Shown here piece by piece: positions 1 to 5,125 of a DNA stretch of 5,349 nucleotides (position 1 is the first letter of the stretch; each line of letters begins with the position of its first letter). Where the stretch lies: NCBI GenBank assembly GCA_021823085.1, contig JAKAPG010000124.1:1-5349 (forward strand), read 5' to 3'. Source of the stretch: Thermoplasmata archaeon. Its GTDB lineage: Archaea; Thermoplasmatota; Thermoplasmata; Lutacidiplasmatales; UBA184. The notes beneath the pieces were generated by a model. It did not search any database and was not told the DNA's origin. It saw only the letters and a program-made list of their open reading frames with translations. A program made the position numbers and the translations under genes.

Positions 1-1319
1 CGAAGTTCGTCAAGCAGTCCGGTGGCGTCACCTACCTTCAGCTCAACTACGGATACTCGGTGACGTTCAACGCAACGGCGAGCCGGGCGAACACCACCGA
101 CCCCTCGATCCCGGGAGTTCTCAGCGTGGCCCTTTTCAGTGCCCAGGCCAAGCAGTTCTCTCGCACGCAGAACAACTCGGTGAGCTCGGGCGCGACGTTC
201 GCTACGCCCTTCTCGCTGAGCTTCCTCGGGAACGGCCTCTACTTCAACGGGACAACGATCGGGGGCCAGCAGGTCTCCTTCCTCGGCTGGCGCTACTACG
301 TCAACCTGACCGTCTGGAGCGGGACCGGCGCGAGCGCGACGACGTCCTTGATCGTGCTGGTCAACGACACCCAGAAGCCGACGAGCGCGTTCAGCCTGCT
401 CAACTCGGCCGGGGCCTACATCCCCCCGGGAGGCTCGGTCACCGAAGGAAAGAACTTCACCGCGCAGGTCACGCTCAACGGAGCGAACGCGACCGATCCG
501 AACAACGGTTCGATCGTGAAGTACGTCTGGAACATCACGAACACGAACTCGAGCTTCCACTTCGCGAACATTACGCAGAACGCGCTCCCGCCGACGTACA
601 AGTTCCCGGGCCGCGTGACGATCTGGCTCAGCCCCCAGACGGCCCCGTACACGATCAACCTGACCGTAACGGACCGAGCCGGTAATACGGCCTACTCGAC
701 CCAGAAGCTGACCGTGGCGGTGAACGCGACCACTCGACCGATCATGCAGGCGGCGAACTTCACCGGTCCGAGCACCCTTACGGTGGGACAGAGCTACACG
801 TACTGGATCAACGTCACCACCGGCGGCGGCTCGGCTGCCGTGGGCCGGAACATCACGGTGGCCTGGTACACCATGAGCCCCAGCGGCACGGGTCCGAAGC
901 ACTTCGTGGTGCCGTCCACCTCCGTCAAGTTCTACAACTACTCGAGCGGGGGCATCGTGAACGCGACCCCGACCTACGTCGGCGTATACCCCGCCCTCGG
1001 CCTCAACAAGACCGTGCGCGCCGAGATCACCTGGTCTCCGAGCTCGACCGGCAGCTTCAACCTCTACGCGAACGTATCCGCCTCGAACGAGTTCGGGGCG
1101 AGCTACAACAGCGGGCCGCAGACGGTCGTCAAGGCGATCTCGGTCAATCCGAGCGCCCTCACCCAGGCCCTGATCTACATCATTATCGCAGCGGTCGTGG
1201 TCGTCCTCATCGTCTTCGCCGTGTTCTGGTACCGCCGTCGGGGCCGCCAACGCGCGCCTCGTGTCGGCCGTTCGGGCCTCGAGCGCGGCTCGCGAAACCG
1301 GGACGACCCGACGAACTAG
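1..1319 (+). CDS. C-terminally membrane-anchored surface protein with PKD-like and CARDB-like domains (5' end outside window)
   Basis: The reading frame is open from position 3, so the true start and any signal peptide lie upstream; 438 residues are visible. The GTG at 60 is internal, since coding continues before it. Numbering from the visible start, residues about 126-239 look like a PKD/Ig-like beta domain (GSIVKYVWN, then INLTVTDRAGNTAYS). Residues about 247-381 look like a CARDB/Ig-like domain ending in AEITWSPSSTGSFNLYANVS. Residues 390-409 (LIYIIIAAVVVVLIVFAVFW) form one membrane helix, followed by a 29-residue Arg-rich tail. By the positive-inside rule, the bulk lies outside the cell. 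I count 21 N-X-S/T sequons (excluding N-P-S) and no cysteine, which fits an N-glycosylated archaeal exoprotein. Adhesion, S-layer association or a protein-binding scaffold are all possible; the actual role is unknown. It converges on rpoN across a 102-nt gap. Confidence 0.85.
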   Translation, partial: KFVKQSGGVTYLQLNYGYSVTFNATASRANTTDPSIPGVLSVALFSAQAKQFSRTQNNSVSSGATFATPFSLSFLGNGLYFNGTTIGGQQVSFLGWRYYVNLTVWSGTGASATTSLIVLVNDTQKPTSAFSLLNSAGAYIPPGGSVTEGKNFTAQVTLNGANATDPNNGSIVKYVWNITNTNSSFHFANITQNALPPTYKFPGRVTIWLSPQTAPYTINLTVTDRAGNTAYSTQKLTVAVNATTRPIMQAANFTGPSTLTVGQSYTYWINVTTGGGSAAVGRNITVAWYTMSPSGTGPKHFVVPSTSVKFYNYSSGGIVNATPTYVGVYPALGLNKTVRAEITWSPSSTGSFNLYANVSASNEFGASYNSGPQTVVKAISVNPSALTQALIYIIIAAVVVVLIVFAVFWYRRRGRQRAPRVGRSGLERGSRNRDDPTN

Positions 1320-1421
1320 GCACGCTCCCGAGGCGAACGCGTCGACCGGGGGCGACCGGGCCCCGTACTCGAGAGAAGGGAAACTTTCCGGCGAACGATT
1401 CGACGGGCGGCCGCGACGTTC
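1320..1421. other. Convergent intergenic gap, no clear gene or strong terminator
   Basis: This 102-nt gap separates the stop of the surface-protein gene from the stop of rpoN. It holds a weak inverted repeat (CGGGG at 1347-1351, CCCCG at 1361-1365), a direct repeat of CGACCGGG (1343-1350 and 1353-1360) and an interrupted palindrome GGAAA-C-TTTCC at 1379-1389. Read on the minus strand, roughly 1371-1386 is pyrimidine-rich (TTTCCCTTCTCTC-like) and could weakly serve as a U-rich archaeal terminator for the rpoN operon. There is no run of five or more T on either strand, so I do not call a terminator. Confidence 0.4.
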
Positions 1422-1619
1422 CTACCCGTATGGGCCGACCTCGTCCAAGAGATCGACGTGGGTCAGGAGCATGCGTCGGCAGCAGTAGCGCGTGAGGCCA
1501 AGCTGGTCGAGCACGAGGCCCGGCTCCTCCCCGCGGGCCGTGCGTTCCCGATACTCGTCCCAGTGCTGGCCGATCACCGCCCCGCAGGTGAAGCAACGGA
1601 CCGGCACCATCATCGTCAT
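1422..1619 (-). CDS. rpoN: DNA-directed RNA polymerase subunit N (Rpo10, RPB10 family)
   Basis: The 65-residue product is a small zinc-binding subunit of archaeal RNA polymerase that sits in the assembly platform with RpoD, RpoL and RpoP. The diagnostic atypical zinc motif is complete: C9-F-T-C12-G near the N terminus and R-Y-C46-C47-R-R-M later. The conserved PVRCFTCG and RYCCRRM blocks are unmistakable. Length is normal for the family. Three in-frame ATGs (residues 1, 3 and 4) could start it. The first is preferred because a strong GGGAGGAG lies 8 nt upstream of it, although many homologues begin at the position of M3/M4. It follows rps9 after only 19 nt, so it is the last gene of the operon. 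The usual archaeal follow-on genes such as rpoK, eno and rps2 are not downstream here. Confidence 0.96.
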   Translation of the reverse strand: MTMMVPVRCFTCGAVIGQHWDEYRERTARGEEPGLVLDQLGLTRYCCRRMLLTHVDLLDEVGPYG

Positions 1620-1627
1620 CGTGCGTT

Positions 1628-1635
1628 CTCCTCCC
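1628..1635 (-). promoter_or_regulatory. Strong Shine-Dalgarno site of rpoN
   Basis: On the minus strand this reads GGGAGGAG, complementary to the archaeal 16S rRNA 3' end. It ends 8 nt before the ATG at 1619 and lies within the 19-nt spacer after the rps9 stop. It is the best ribosome binding site in the operon and favours the first of three candidate ATGs. Confidence 0.75.
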
Positions 1636-1638
1636 TCT

Positions 1639-2046
1639 CTAACGGTAGGACTTCTGCCGCCGGGCCCGCGCTCCGCGACCGCCGGGTCGCTTCGGTAGCT
1701 TGCGGCGCGGGTCGTTGACGATCAGCGAGCGATCGTAGTGCTTGAACATCTCATCGAGCGCCGGATCCTTCAGCCACAGCAGGAGGCCCCGCGCGACCGC
1801 GGTGCGCGCCGCGGAGGCCTGACCCATGATCCCACCGCCTTGAATGTCGACCGCAATGTCGATCCCCTTCCCGCGGTCGCCGATCATGAGCAGCGGCTCC
1901 CGGATCTTGAAACGGGCGAGTTCGGGCTCCACGAGCTCGAGCGGACGGTCGTTGACCCGCACGAGTCCGTGGCCCTTGCGAATGGTCGCGCGGGCGGTCG
2001 CCTCCTTGCGCTTCCCGGTGGCGAGGACGAGCTGCGGGGCCTTCAA
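1639..2046 (-). CDS. rps9: Small ribosomal subunit protein uS9 (archaeal S9p)
   Basis: The 135-residue product is ribosomal protein uS9 of the 30S head, whose C-terminal tail reaches toward the P-site tRNA. Key features are the N-terminal TGKRKEATARATI block (residues 10-22), the GGGIMGQASAARTAVARGL segment (70-88) characteristic of the family, and the conserved basic C terminus ending K-S-Y-R (132-135). Length is typical of archaeal uS9. The start is a TTG at 2044-2046. It overlaps the rpl13 TGA as TTGA, so translation is probably coupled. A GGAG (2054-2057 on the minus strand) lies 7 nt upstream and supports this start. No ATG occurs before the conserved core. Confidence 0.96.
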   Translation of the reverse strand: MKAPQLVLATGKRKEATARATIRKGHGLVRVNDRPLELVEPELARFKIREPLLMIGDRGKGIDIAVDIQGGGIMGQASAARTAVARGLLLWLKDPALDEMFKHYDRSLIVNDPRRKLPKRPGGRGARARRQKSYR

Positions 2047-2495
2047 AGACGTGCTCCGAGGAGGACCGAGATCTCGGCAAGCGTCATCGGAGAGCGAAGC
2101 GCGGGACGCGCCTGCGCTGCGGCGAGCGTCTCCGGGGTCTTCCCCTTGTATTCGGGAGGGACCCCCATATGGACCTCCAGACGAGCGAGCGCCTCTTTGC
2201 CGCGCGTCTTGAGGTGCGGGAGCATCCCTCGGACTGTTCGGCGGAAGATCCGGTCCGGGTACCGAGGGAAGTGGGGCCCGCTGCGCACAGACCCACGCGC
2301 ACGGTTCGCCGTGTAGATGGAGACGACCGACGAGCGGTTTCCCGTAACGACGCTCTTCTCGGCGTTGACGACGACGATCCGCTCGCCTTCGAGAAGGCGG
2401 CGCGCGATCAAGCTCGCCGCGCGTCCCAGTACAAGGCCGGAAGCGTCGACCACCTTGGCCTCGGGCGCCGATAGGGCGATGGCGTCAGGCGACAA
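2043..2495 (-). CDS. rpl13: Large ribosomal subunit protein uL13 (archaeal L13p)
   Basis: The 150-residue product is uL13, a 23S rRNA-binding protein of the 50S subunit. Recognisable blocks are VVDASGLVLGRAAS (residues 15-28), ERIVVVNAEKSVVTGNR (38-54), the basic GPHFPRYPDRIFRRTVRGML block (73-92) and LEVHMGVPPEYKGK (106-119). The chosen start is the TTG at 2493-2495, which overlaps the rpl18e gene by 11 nt and has GGGGGTG four nt upstream as a plausible ribosome binding site. The alternative is the GTG of residue 15 (2451-2453), which aligns better with the usual family start near the VVDA block. The N-terminal 14 residues are therefore uncertain. The end overlaps the rps9 start by 4 nt. Confidence 0.95.
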   Translation of the reverse strand: MSPDAIALSAPEAKVVDASGLVLGRAASLIARRLLEGERIVVVNAEKSVVTGNRSSVVSIYTANRARGSVRSGPHFPRYPDRIFRRTVRGMLPHLKTRGKEALARLEVHMGVPPEYKGKTPETLAAAQARPALRSPMTLAEISVLLGARL

Positions 2496-2850
2496 TCCGC
2501 ACCCCCACGCCGTCCGGCCGCCACTTCAGCATCTCGTGGATCGTGAGGACCTTCCCGCCCGCAGCGTGGACCTTGGCGCGGGCCGACTTGGAGCAGGCGA
2601 ACGCGGCCACGGTGATCGGCCGAGAGAGGGAGCCCTCCGAGAGGAGCTTGCCGGGGACCACGATCGCCGCGTCGCTGCCGGCGGCGCGTTCGAGGTGCCC
2701 GACGTTCACCGGCAGGACCTGGTGGCGACCACGCTCGAGCCGGTCCGCGACCGCGCCCCAGATGGGGGCGTCGTTCGCGCGCGCGGCGCGACGGAGCTCC
2801 AGCAGGGCGTGAGTGAGCTCCGGGTTCTGTTTATCGAGAGTTCGGGCCAT
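2485..2850 (-). CDS. rpl18e: Large ribosomal subunit protein eL18 (archaeal L18e)
   Basis: The 121-residue product is eL18, a 50S protein shared by archaea and eukaryotes and absent from bacteria, structurally related to bacterial uL15. Supporting blocks are the N-terminal KQNPEL and NDAPIWGAVADRLE segments (residues 7-40), VLPVNVGHLER (45-55), the VVPGKLLSEG loop (64-73) and the C-terminal GGKVLTIHEML with P-x-G-x-GVRIV (98-120). The frame stays open upstream to about 3264, but the ATG at 2848-2850 gives the family length and sits just after a TATA box, so it is the start. It is first in the operon with rpl13, rps9 and rpoN. The upstream partners rps13, rps4, rps11 and rpoD, common in archaeal operons of this type, are absent here. 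Confidence 0.95.
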   Translation of the reverse strand: MARTLDKQNPELTHALLELRRAARANDAPIWGAVADRLERGRHQVLPVNVGHLERAAGSDAAIVVPGKLLSEGSLSRPITVAAFACSKSARAKVHAAGGKVLTIHEMLKWRPDGVGVRIVA

Positions 2851-2878
2851 GCGGGGAGCGCCTCGACCCGGGTGCGCG

Positions 2879-2885
2879 ATATAAG
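2879..2885 (-). promoter_or_regulatory. TATA box of the rpl18e operon
   Basis: The minus strand reads CTTATAT here, close to the archaeal TATA consensus and standing out in GC-rich surroundings. Counting about 25-27 nt downstream from its centre places transcription start near 2855, only about 5 nt before the rpl18e ATG. This suggests a leaderless or nearly leaderless mRNA for the operon. That the site is functional is inferred from sequence and spacing. Confidence 0.7.
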
Positions 2886-2968
2886 GATTGCCCGGCGAAA
2901 TTCGTCGGTACTGTCGTGATGACGGCCGACGGTCACCGGCGAGGACGCCGAACCGACTCGAACGTACG

Positions 2969-2976
2969 ATTAAATA
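2969..2976 (+). promoter_or_regulatory. TATA box of the PRC-barrel/glycosyltransferase unit
   Basis: ATTAAATA is an AT-rich island in GC-rich DNA. Transcription start about 25 nt downstream of its centre would fall near 2998-3000. That is after the in-frame TTG (2984) and ATG (2993) but before the ATG at 3011, so the box helps decide the start of the PRC-barrel gene. Confidence 0.65.
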
Positions 2977-3000
2977 GCGACCTTTGCCATGGATGCGGAA

Positions 3001-3004
3001 GAGG
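3001..3004 (+). promoter_or_regulatory. Shine-Dalgarno site of the PRC-barrel gene
   Basis: GAGG, within GGAAGAGG, ends 6 nt before the ATG at 3011. Together with the TATA box at 2969-2976 it favours this start over the in-frame upstream TTG and ATG, giving a leader of only about 12 nt. Confidence 0.55.
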
Positions 3005-3010
3005 CCCCCG

Positions 3011-3253
3011 ATGCGAAAGTTCCTCACCGAACTCCAAGGCAAGACCGTGATGACCGCCGATGGCCAGATCCTCGGCGTCATCGACAACTTCGTCGTCGAC
3101 ACCGTCACCGGCTCGATCGCGCATGTCCTGGTCACGCCGGGCGAGGATGTCGAATCCCGCCTGTTCCAGTCCGACACGGCCGGCCGCCTCGTGCTCCCCT
3201 TCAAGAGCATGCGCGCGGTCAAGGACGTCGTCGTGGTGGACATTGGGAAGTGA
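3011..3253 (+). CDS. Small single-domain PRC-barrel protein (CdpB-like candidate)
   Basis: The 80-residue product is essentially one PRC-barrel beta domain. Visible blocks are LTELQGKTVMTADGQILGVI (residues 5-24), DNFVVDTVTGSIAHVLVTPG (25-44) and a C-terminal LVLPFKSMRAVKDVVVVDIG (60-79). There is no signal peptide or membrane helix, so it is cytoplasmic, probably dimeric and protein-binding. Small PRC-barrel proteins of this size and pattern in Euryarchaeota include the FtsZ/SepF-associated CdpB1/CdpB2; others act as generic adaptors, and the specific function here is inferred. The start at ATG 3011 is chosen over TTG 2984 and ATG 2993 because GAGG (3001-3004) precedes it by 6 nt and the TATA box puts transcription start near 2999. 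Its last 11 nt overlap the glycosyltransferase start, indicating a two-gene operon. Confidence 0.88.
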   Translation: MRKFLTELQGKTVMTADGQILGVIDNFVVDTVTGSIAHVLVTPGEDVESRLFQSDTAGRLVLPFKSMRAVKDVVVVDIGK

Positions 3254-4103
3254 ACCTCCGGCACCGCCGCTCGTTAGCATCGTCATCACGGTCCGCAACG
3301 AGGAAGGGCACCTGGCGTCGCTGTTGGACAGTCTGATCGTTCAGGAACCCCCGTTCGAGATTCTGATCGTTGACGGCGATAGCCGCGACGCCACGTTCGC
3401 CATCGCGCAAGAGTACGCCCGACGCTATCCGGATCGAGTGACCGCGACCCGCCGACCGACCTCGCGAGGCGCCGGTCGGAACTTGGGCGTAGAGATGGCC
3501 CGCGGGGAGCTCGTCGCGTTCACCGACGGAGACTGCGTCGCGGACCCGGCGTGGCTCGCGGGGATTCGCCGCGGATTCGCATTGGCGCCGGTGGTCGCGG
3601 GGCGGACCGTTCCGATCGTGGCCTCGAAGTTCGGCGAGCTCGACAGGGTCGAGCTCTACCTCGCGGGAAGCGACGTGACCTATCCTTCCTGCAATCTCGG
3701 CTACCGCCGATCGCTCTTCCGGGAGCTCGGGGGATTCGATCCCCGTTTCATCACCGCCGAGGACATCGACCTCAATCTGCGGGCGGTGCGCGCCGGGGCA
3801 TCCATCCAATACGTCCCGGAGGCGGTGATCCTTCATCGACCCCGCGCGACCTGGCCCGCGTTCGTCCGGCAGGCGTTTTGGAACGGCTACGGCCGCAAGC
3901 AGCTCACCGAGAAGCAGGGAAGCCTCTGGGAGCGCTACCGCATCGAACGGCTCGCCGCGGGGCAACGCGGGTACGTCGCGATGATACGCCTCGGTGCGGC
4001 GGTGATCGGTTATCTCGCGCGGGTCCTGACGGGGGGCAGGGACCGCTTAGGGCCGGCGCCGCCCGGTGAGAGGACGCGCCCGCGCGCGGACGGACCCTCT
4101 TAG
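3243..4103 (+). CDS. GT-A fold glycosyltransferase, family 2 type
   Basis: The 286-residue product is an inverting-type family 2 glycosyltransferase that should transfer a sugar from a nucleotide- or lipid-linked donor; donor and acceptor are unknown. Motifs in order: VSIVITVRNEEGHL (residues 11-24), ILIVDGDSRD (40-49), the nucleotide/metal-binding DxD within FTDGDC (93-98), NLGYRRSLFRELGGFD (151-166), the acidic TAED (171-174) presumed to supply the catalytic base, and ILHRPR (196-201). A moderately hydrophobic stretch (243-262) could touch the membrane, but no clear multi-pass region exists. The frame is open back to 3060, but that N-terminal extension is Ser/Arg-rich out-of-frame translation of the PRC gene. 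TTG 3243 is the only reasonable start before the conserved core, giving an 11-nt overlap with the PRC gene. Role in surface glycan or N-glycan synthesis is inferred. Confidence 0.88.
   Translation: MGSEPPAPPLVSIVITVRNEEGHLASLLDSLIVQEPPFEILIVDGDSRDATFAIAQEYARRYPDRVTATRRPTSRGAGRNLGVEMARGELVAFTDGDCVADPAWLAGIRRGFALAPVVAGRTVPIVASKFGELDRVELYLAGSDVTYPSCNLGYRRSLFRELGGFDPRFITAEDIDLNLRAVRAGASIQYVPEAVILHRPRATWPAFVRQAFWNGYGRKQLTEKQGSLWERYRIERLAAGQRGYVAMIRLGAAVIGYLARVLTGGRDRLGPAPPGERTRPRADGPS
4100..4103. other. Overlapping convergent stop codons (TTAG)
   Basis: The plus-strand TAG at 4101-4103 ends the glycosyltransferase gene, and the minus-strand TAA (4102-4100) ends the coiled-coil gene. The two genes share three base pairs, so neither can have an intergenic terminator; each must terminate within, or read into, the other's coding region. 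Confidence 0.85.
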
Positions 4104-4966
4104 GCGCGCCCGGATTTCTGAAGCTCGAGCAGATCCTGCGTACTGACCTTCTCGCCCTTCTTGAGACGGGCCAAGAAGTCCTCTTCCTTCGGAGGCTCGC
4201 CCTCGTCGGTCCACGAACTGGGCACCCGCCCTCCGCGGGCGGCGTAGAGCAGCTTCTCGATGTCCCGGACCTCCTCGATCGCCGCGATGTGCGCCCGGTG
4301 CTCTTCATCGGCCCGGCTCTTGGTCTCGATCAGCTTCGCTTGGACCTCGTCGGCCTGTCGGCGGAGTTCGTCGACGCTCTCGTAGAGCGTGACCATGGCG
4401 TCGTGCGCCCTCTGGGCCTCTTCGGCGAGCTTCCCGACCGCCGCGTGATGGGCCTCGGCCTGGGCCCGGGCCTCGTTCATCTCGCCGAGCGCCTTGTCGA
4501 TCTCGGGATCGCGGCGCAATTGCTCGTCCTGGTCGCGGATTGCCGCCTCCAGGCGCTTCATCTCCTCGATGAGCCGCTTTTCCTGATCCCCCGTGAGGGC
4601 GGTGGTCATGTGGCGAAACTCGAGCTCCTTGAGCTCCTTGCGCAGTCGCCAGACCGGGACCGCGCCCGGGCGGGGAGCTCGATTGCGCTTCAACTCCTGG
4701 AATCGGTCGCTGGCGGTCTGCAGCCGTTGGTTCCATTCCTCCCGGAGCTTCTTCTCAGCGCGGACCTGCTCGTTGAGCGTGTCGCGGTTGCGGCGGTGCT
4801 CCTGGGCCTCGGAGCTCTGCCGGTGGAGCTCGTCGAGGATCCGACCGCGCTCGTCTGCGAGGGTCCGAGACTCGGCGTTCAGGCGGTCCCGCTCGCTGCG
4901 GTGCTGGTCGGCTCGTTGGTTGGTCTCGAAGCGCTTGCGCTCGAGTTCGAAGGTCGCGTCGGCCAC
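4100..4966 (-). CDS. Archaeal coiled-coil protein of COG1340 type
   Basis: The 288-residue product is almost wholly charged, heptad-rich helix: a first coiled coil at about residues 5-95, a break at R96-APRPGAVP-V105, a second coiled coil at about 106-245, and a short C-terminal domain. The segment after the break (RLRKELKELEFRHMTTALTG, 107-126) and the tail (FLARLKKGEKVSTQDLLELQ, 264-283) match the pattern of the archaeal COG1340 coiled-coil family, which is sometimes mislabelled phosphoserine phosphatase or SMC-like. No ATPase motif, signal peptide or membrane helix is present, and function is unknown; a structural or scaffolding role is likely. The start is GTG at 4964-4966, with a GGAG about 10 nt upstream and a TATA box at 5023-5029. 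It diverges from the HerA-like gene and converges on the glycosyltransferase gene with overlapping stops. Confidence 0.85.
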   Translation of the reverse strand: MADATFELERKRFETNQRADQHRSERDRLNAESRTLADERGRILDELHRQSSEAQEHRRNRDTLNEQVRAEKKLREEWNQRLQTASDRFQELKRNRAPRPGAVPVWRLRKELKELEFRHMTTALTGDQEKRLIEEMKRLEAAIRDQDEQLRRDPEIDKALGEMNEARAQAEAHHAAVGKLAEEAQRAHDAMVTLYESVDELRRQADEVQAKLIETKSRADEEHRAHIAAIEEVRDIEKLLYAARGGRVPSSWTDEGEPPKEEDFLARLKKGEKVSTQDLLELQKSGRA

Positions 4967-5022
4967 AGGCCACTGTCTCCGCGCCGATAGGAACGGAAAG
5001 TGACATTCGAGAGAGGGACCCC

Positions 5023-5029
5023 ATAAAAG
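5023..5029 (-). promoter_or_regulatory. TATA box of the coiled-coil gene
   Basis: The minus strand reads CTTTTAT in an otherwise GC-rich region. The expected transcription start, about 26 nt downstream, is near 5000. This gives a leader of roughly 34 nt that includes a GGAG before the GTG start. Confidence 0.6.
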
Positions 5030-5053
5030 CCTGACGCGGCCGCGGCGGAGCGG

Positions 5054-5070
5054 CCACCGGCCGGCGGTGG
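5054..5070. repeat. GC-rich inverted repeat between divergent promoters
   Basis: Perfect 6-bp arms CCACCG (5054-5059) and CGGTGG (5065-5070) flank a 5-nt centre. The repeat lies 24 nt from the minus-strand TATA box and 25 nt from the plus-strand TATA box. It could be an operator shared by both promoters, but 6-bp arms also arise by chance in such GC-rich DNA. Confidence 0.45.
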
Positions 5071-5095
5071 GGAGGTTGCGAGTTCCGCGCTACCC

Positions 5096-5101
5096 TAATA
5101 T
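5096..5101 (+). promoter_or_regulatory. TATA box of the HerA-like gene
   Basis: TAATAT in GC-rich DNA. Transcription start expected about 26 nt downstream of its centre falls near 5124, right at the GTG at 5126, and no ribosome binding site precedes that codon. Together these suggest a leaderless transcript. Confidence 0.6.
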
Positions 5102-5125
5102 CGGCGACCCCGCTCGGATTCGAGT

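Noticed and set aside
1347..1365. Hairpin CGGGG...CCCCG as an intrinsic terminator
   Set aside because: The arms are only 5 bp with a 9-nt loop and no T tract follows on either strand; it is expected by chance in GC-rich DNA.
1207..1596. Open minus-strand frame of 129 residues overlapping rpoN and the surface-protein tail
   Set aside because: Its composition is Arg/Gly/Pro-rich, as expected from translating GC-rich DNA out of frame. It overlaps the unmistakable rpoN and has no recognisable domain.
3060..3242. N-terminal extension of the glycosyltransferase frame
   Set aside because: The added 61 residues are Ser/Arg/Thr-rich and read the PRC-barrel gene in another frame. The GT2 fold begins at VSIVITVRNEE just after 3243.
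2851..3264. N-terminal extension of the rpl18e frame to 259 residues
   Set aside because: It would cross the TATA box and run antisense to the PRC-barrel gene. eL18 is about 120 residues, matching the ATG at 2850.
3219..3965. Long minus-strand frame of 248 residues opposite the glycosyltransferase
   Set aside because: No domain pattern is visible, and the plus-strand frame carries all expected GT2 motifs.
4289..4990. Long Leu-rich plus-strand frame of 233 residues opposite the coiled-coil gene
   Set aside because: It is the antisense image of Glu/Arg-rich heptad codons, which read as Leu/Ala/Val in the opposite frame. The minus-strand product has clear family features.
5036..5043. Palindrome GCGGCCGC as a regulatory site
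   Set aside because: It is a simple GC-only 8-mer in very GC-rich DNA and not placed meaningfully relative to either TATA box.
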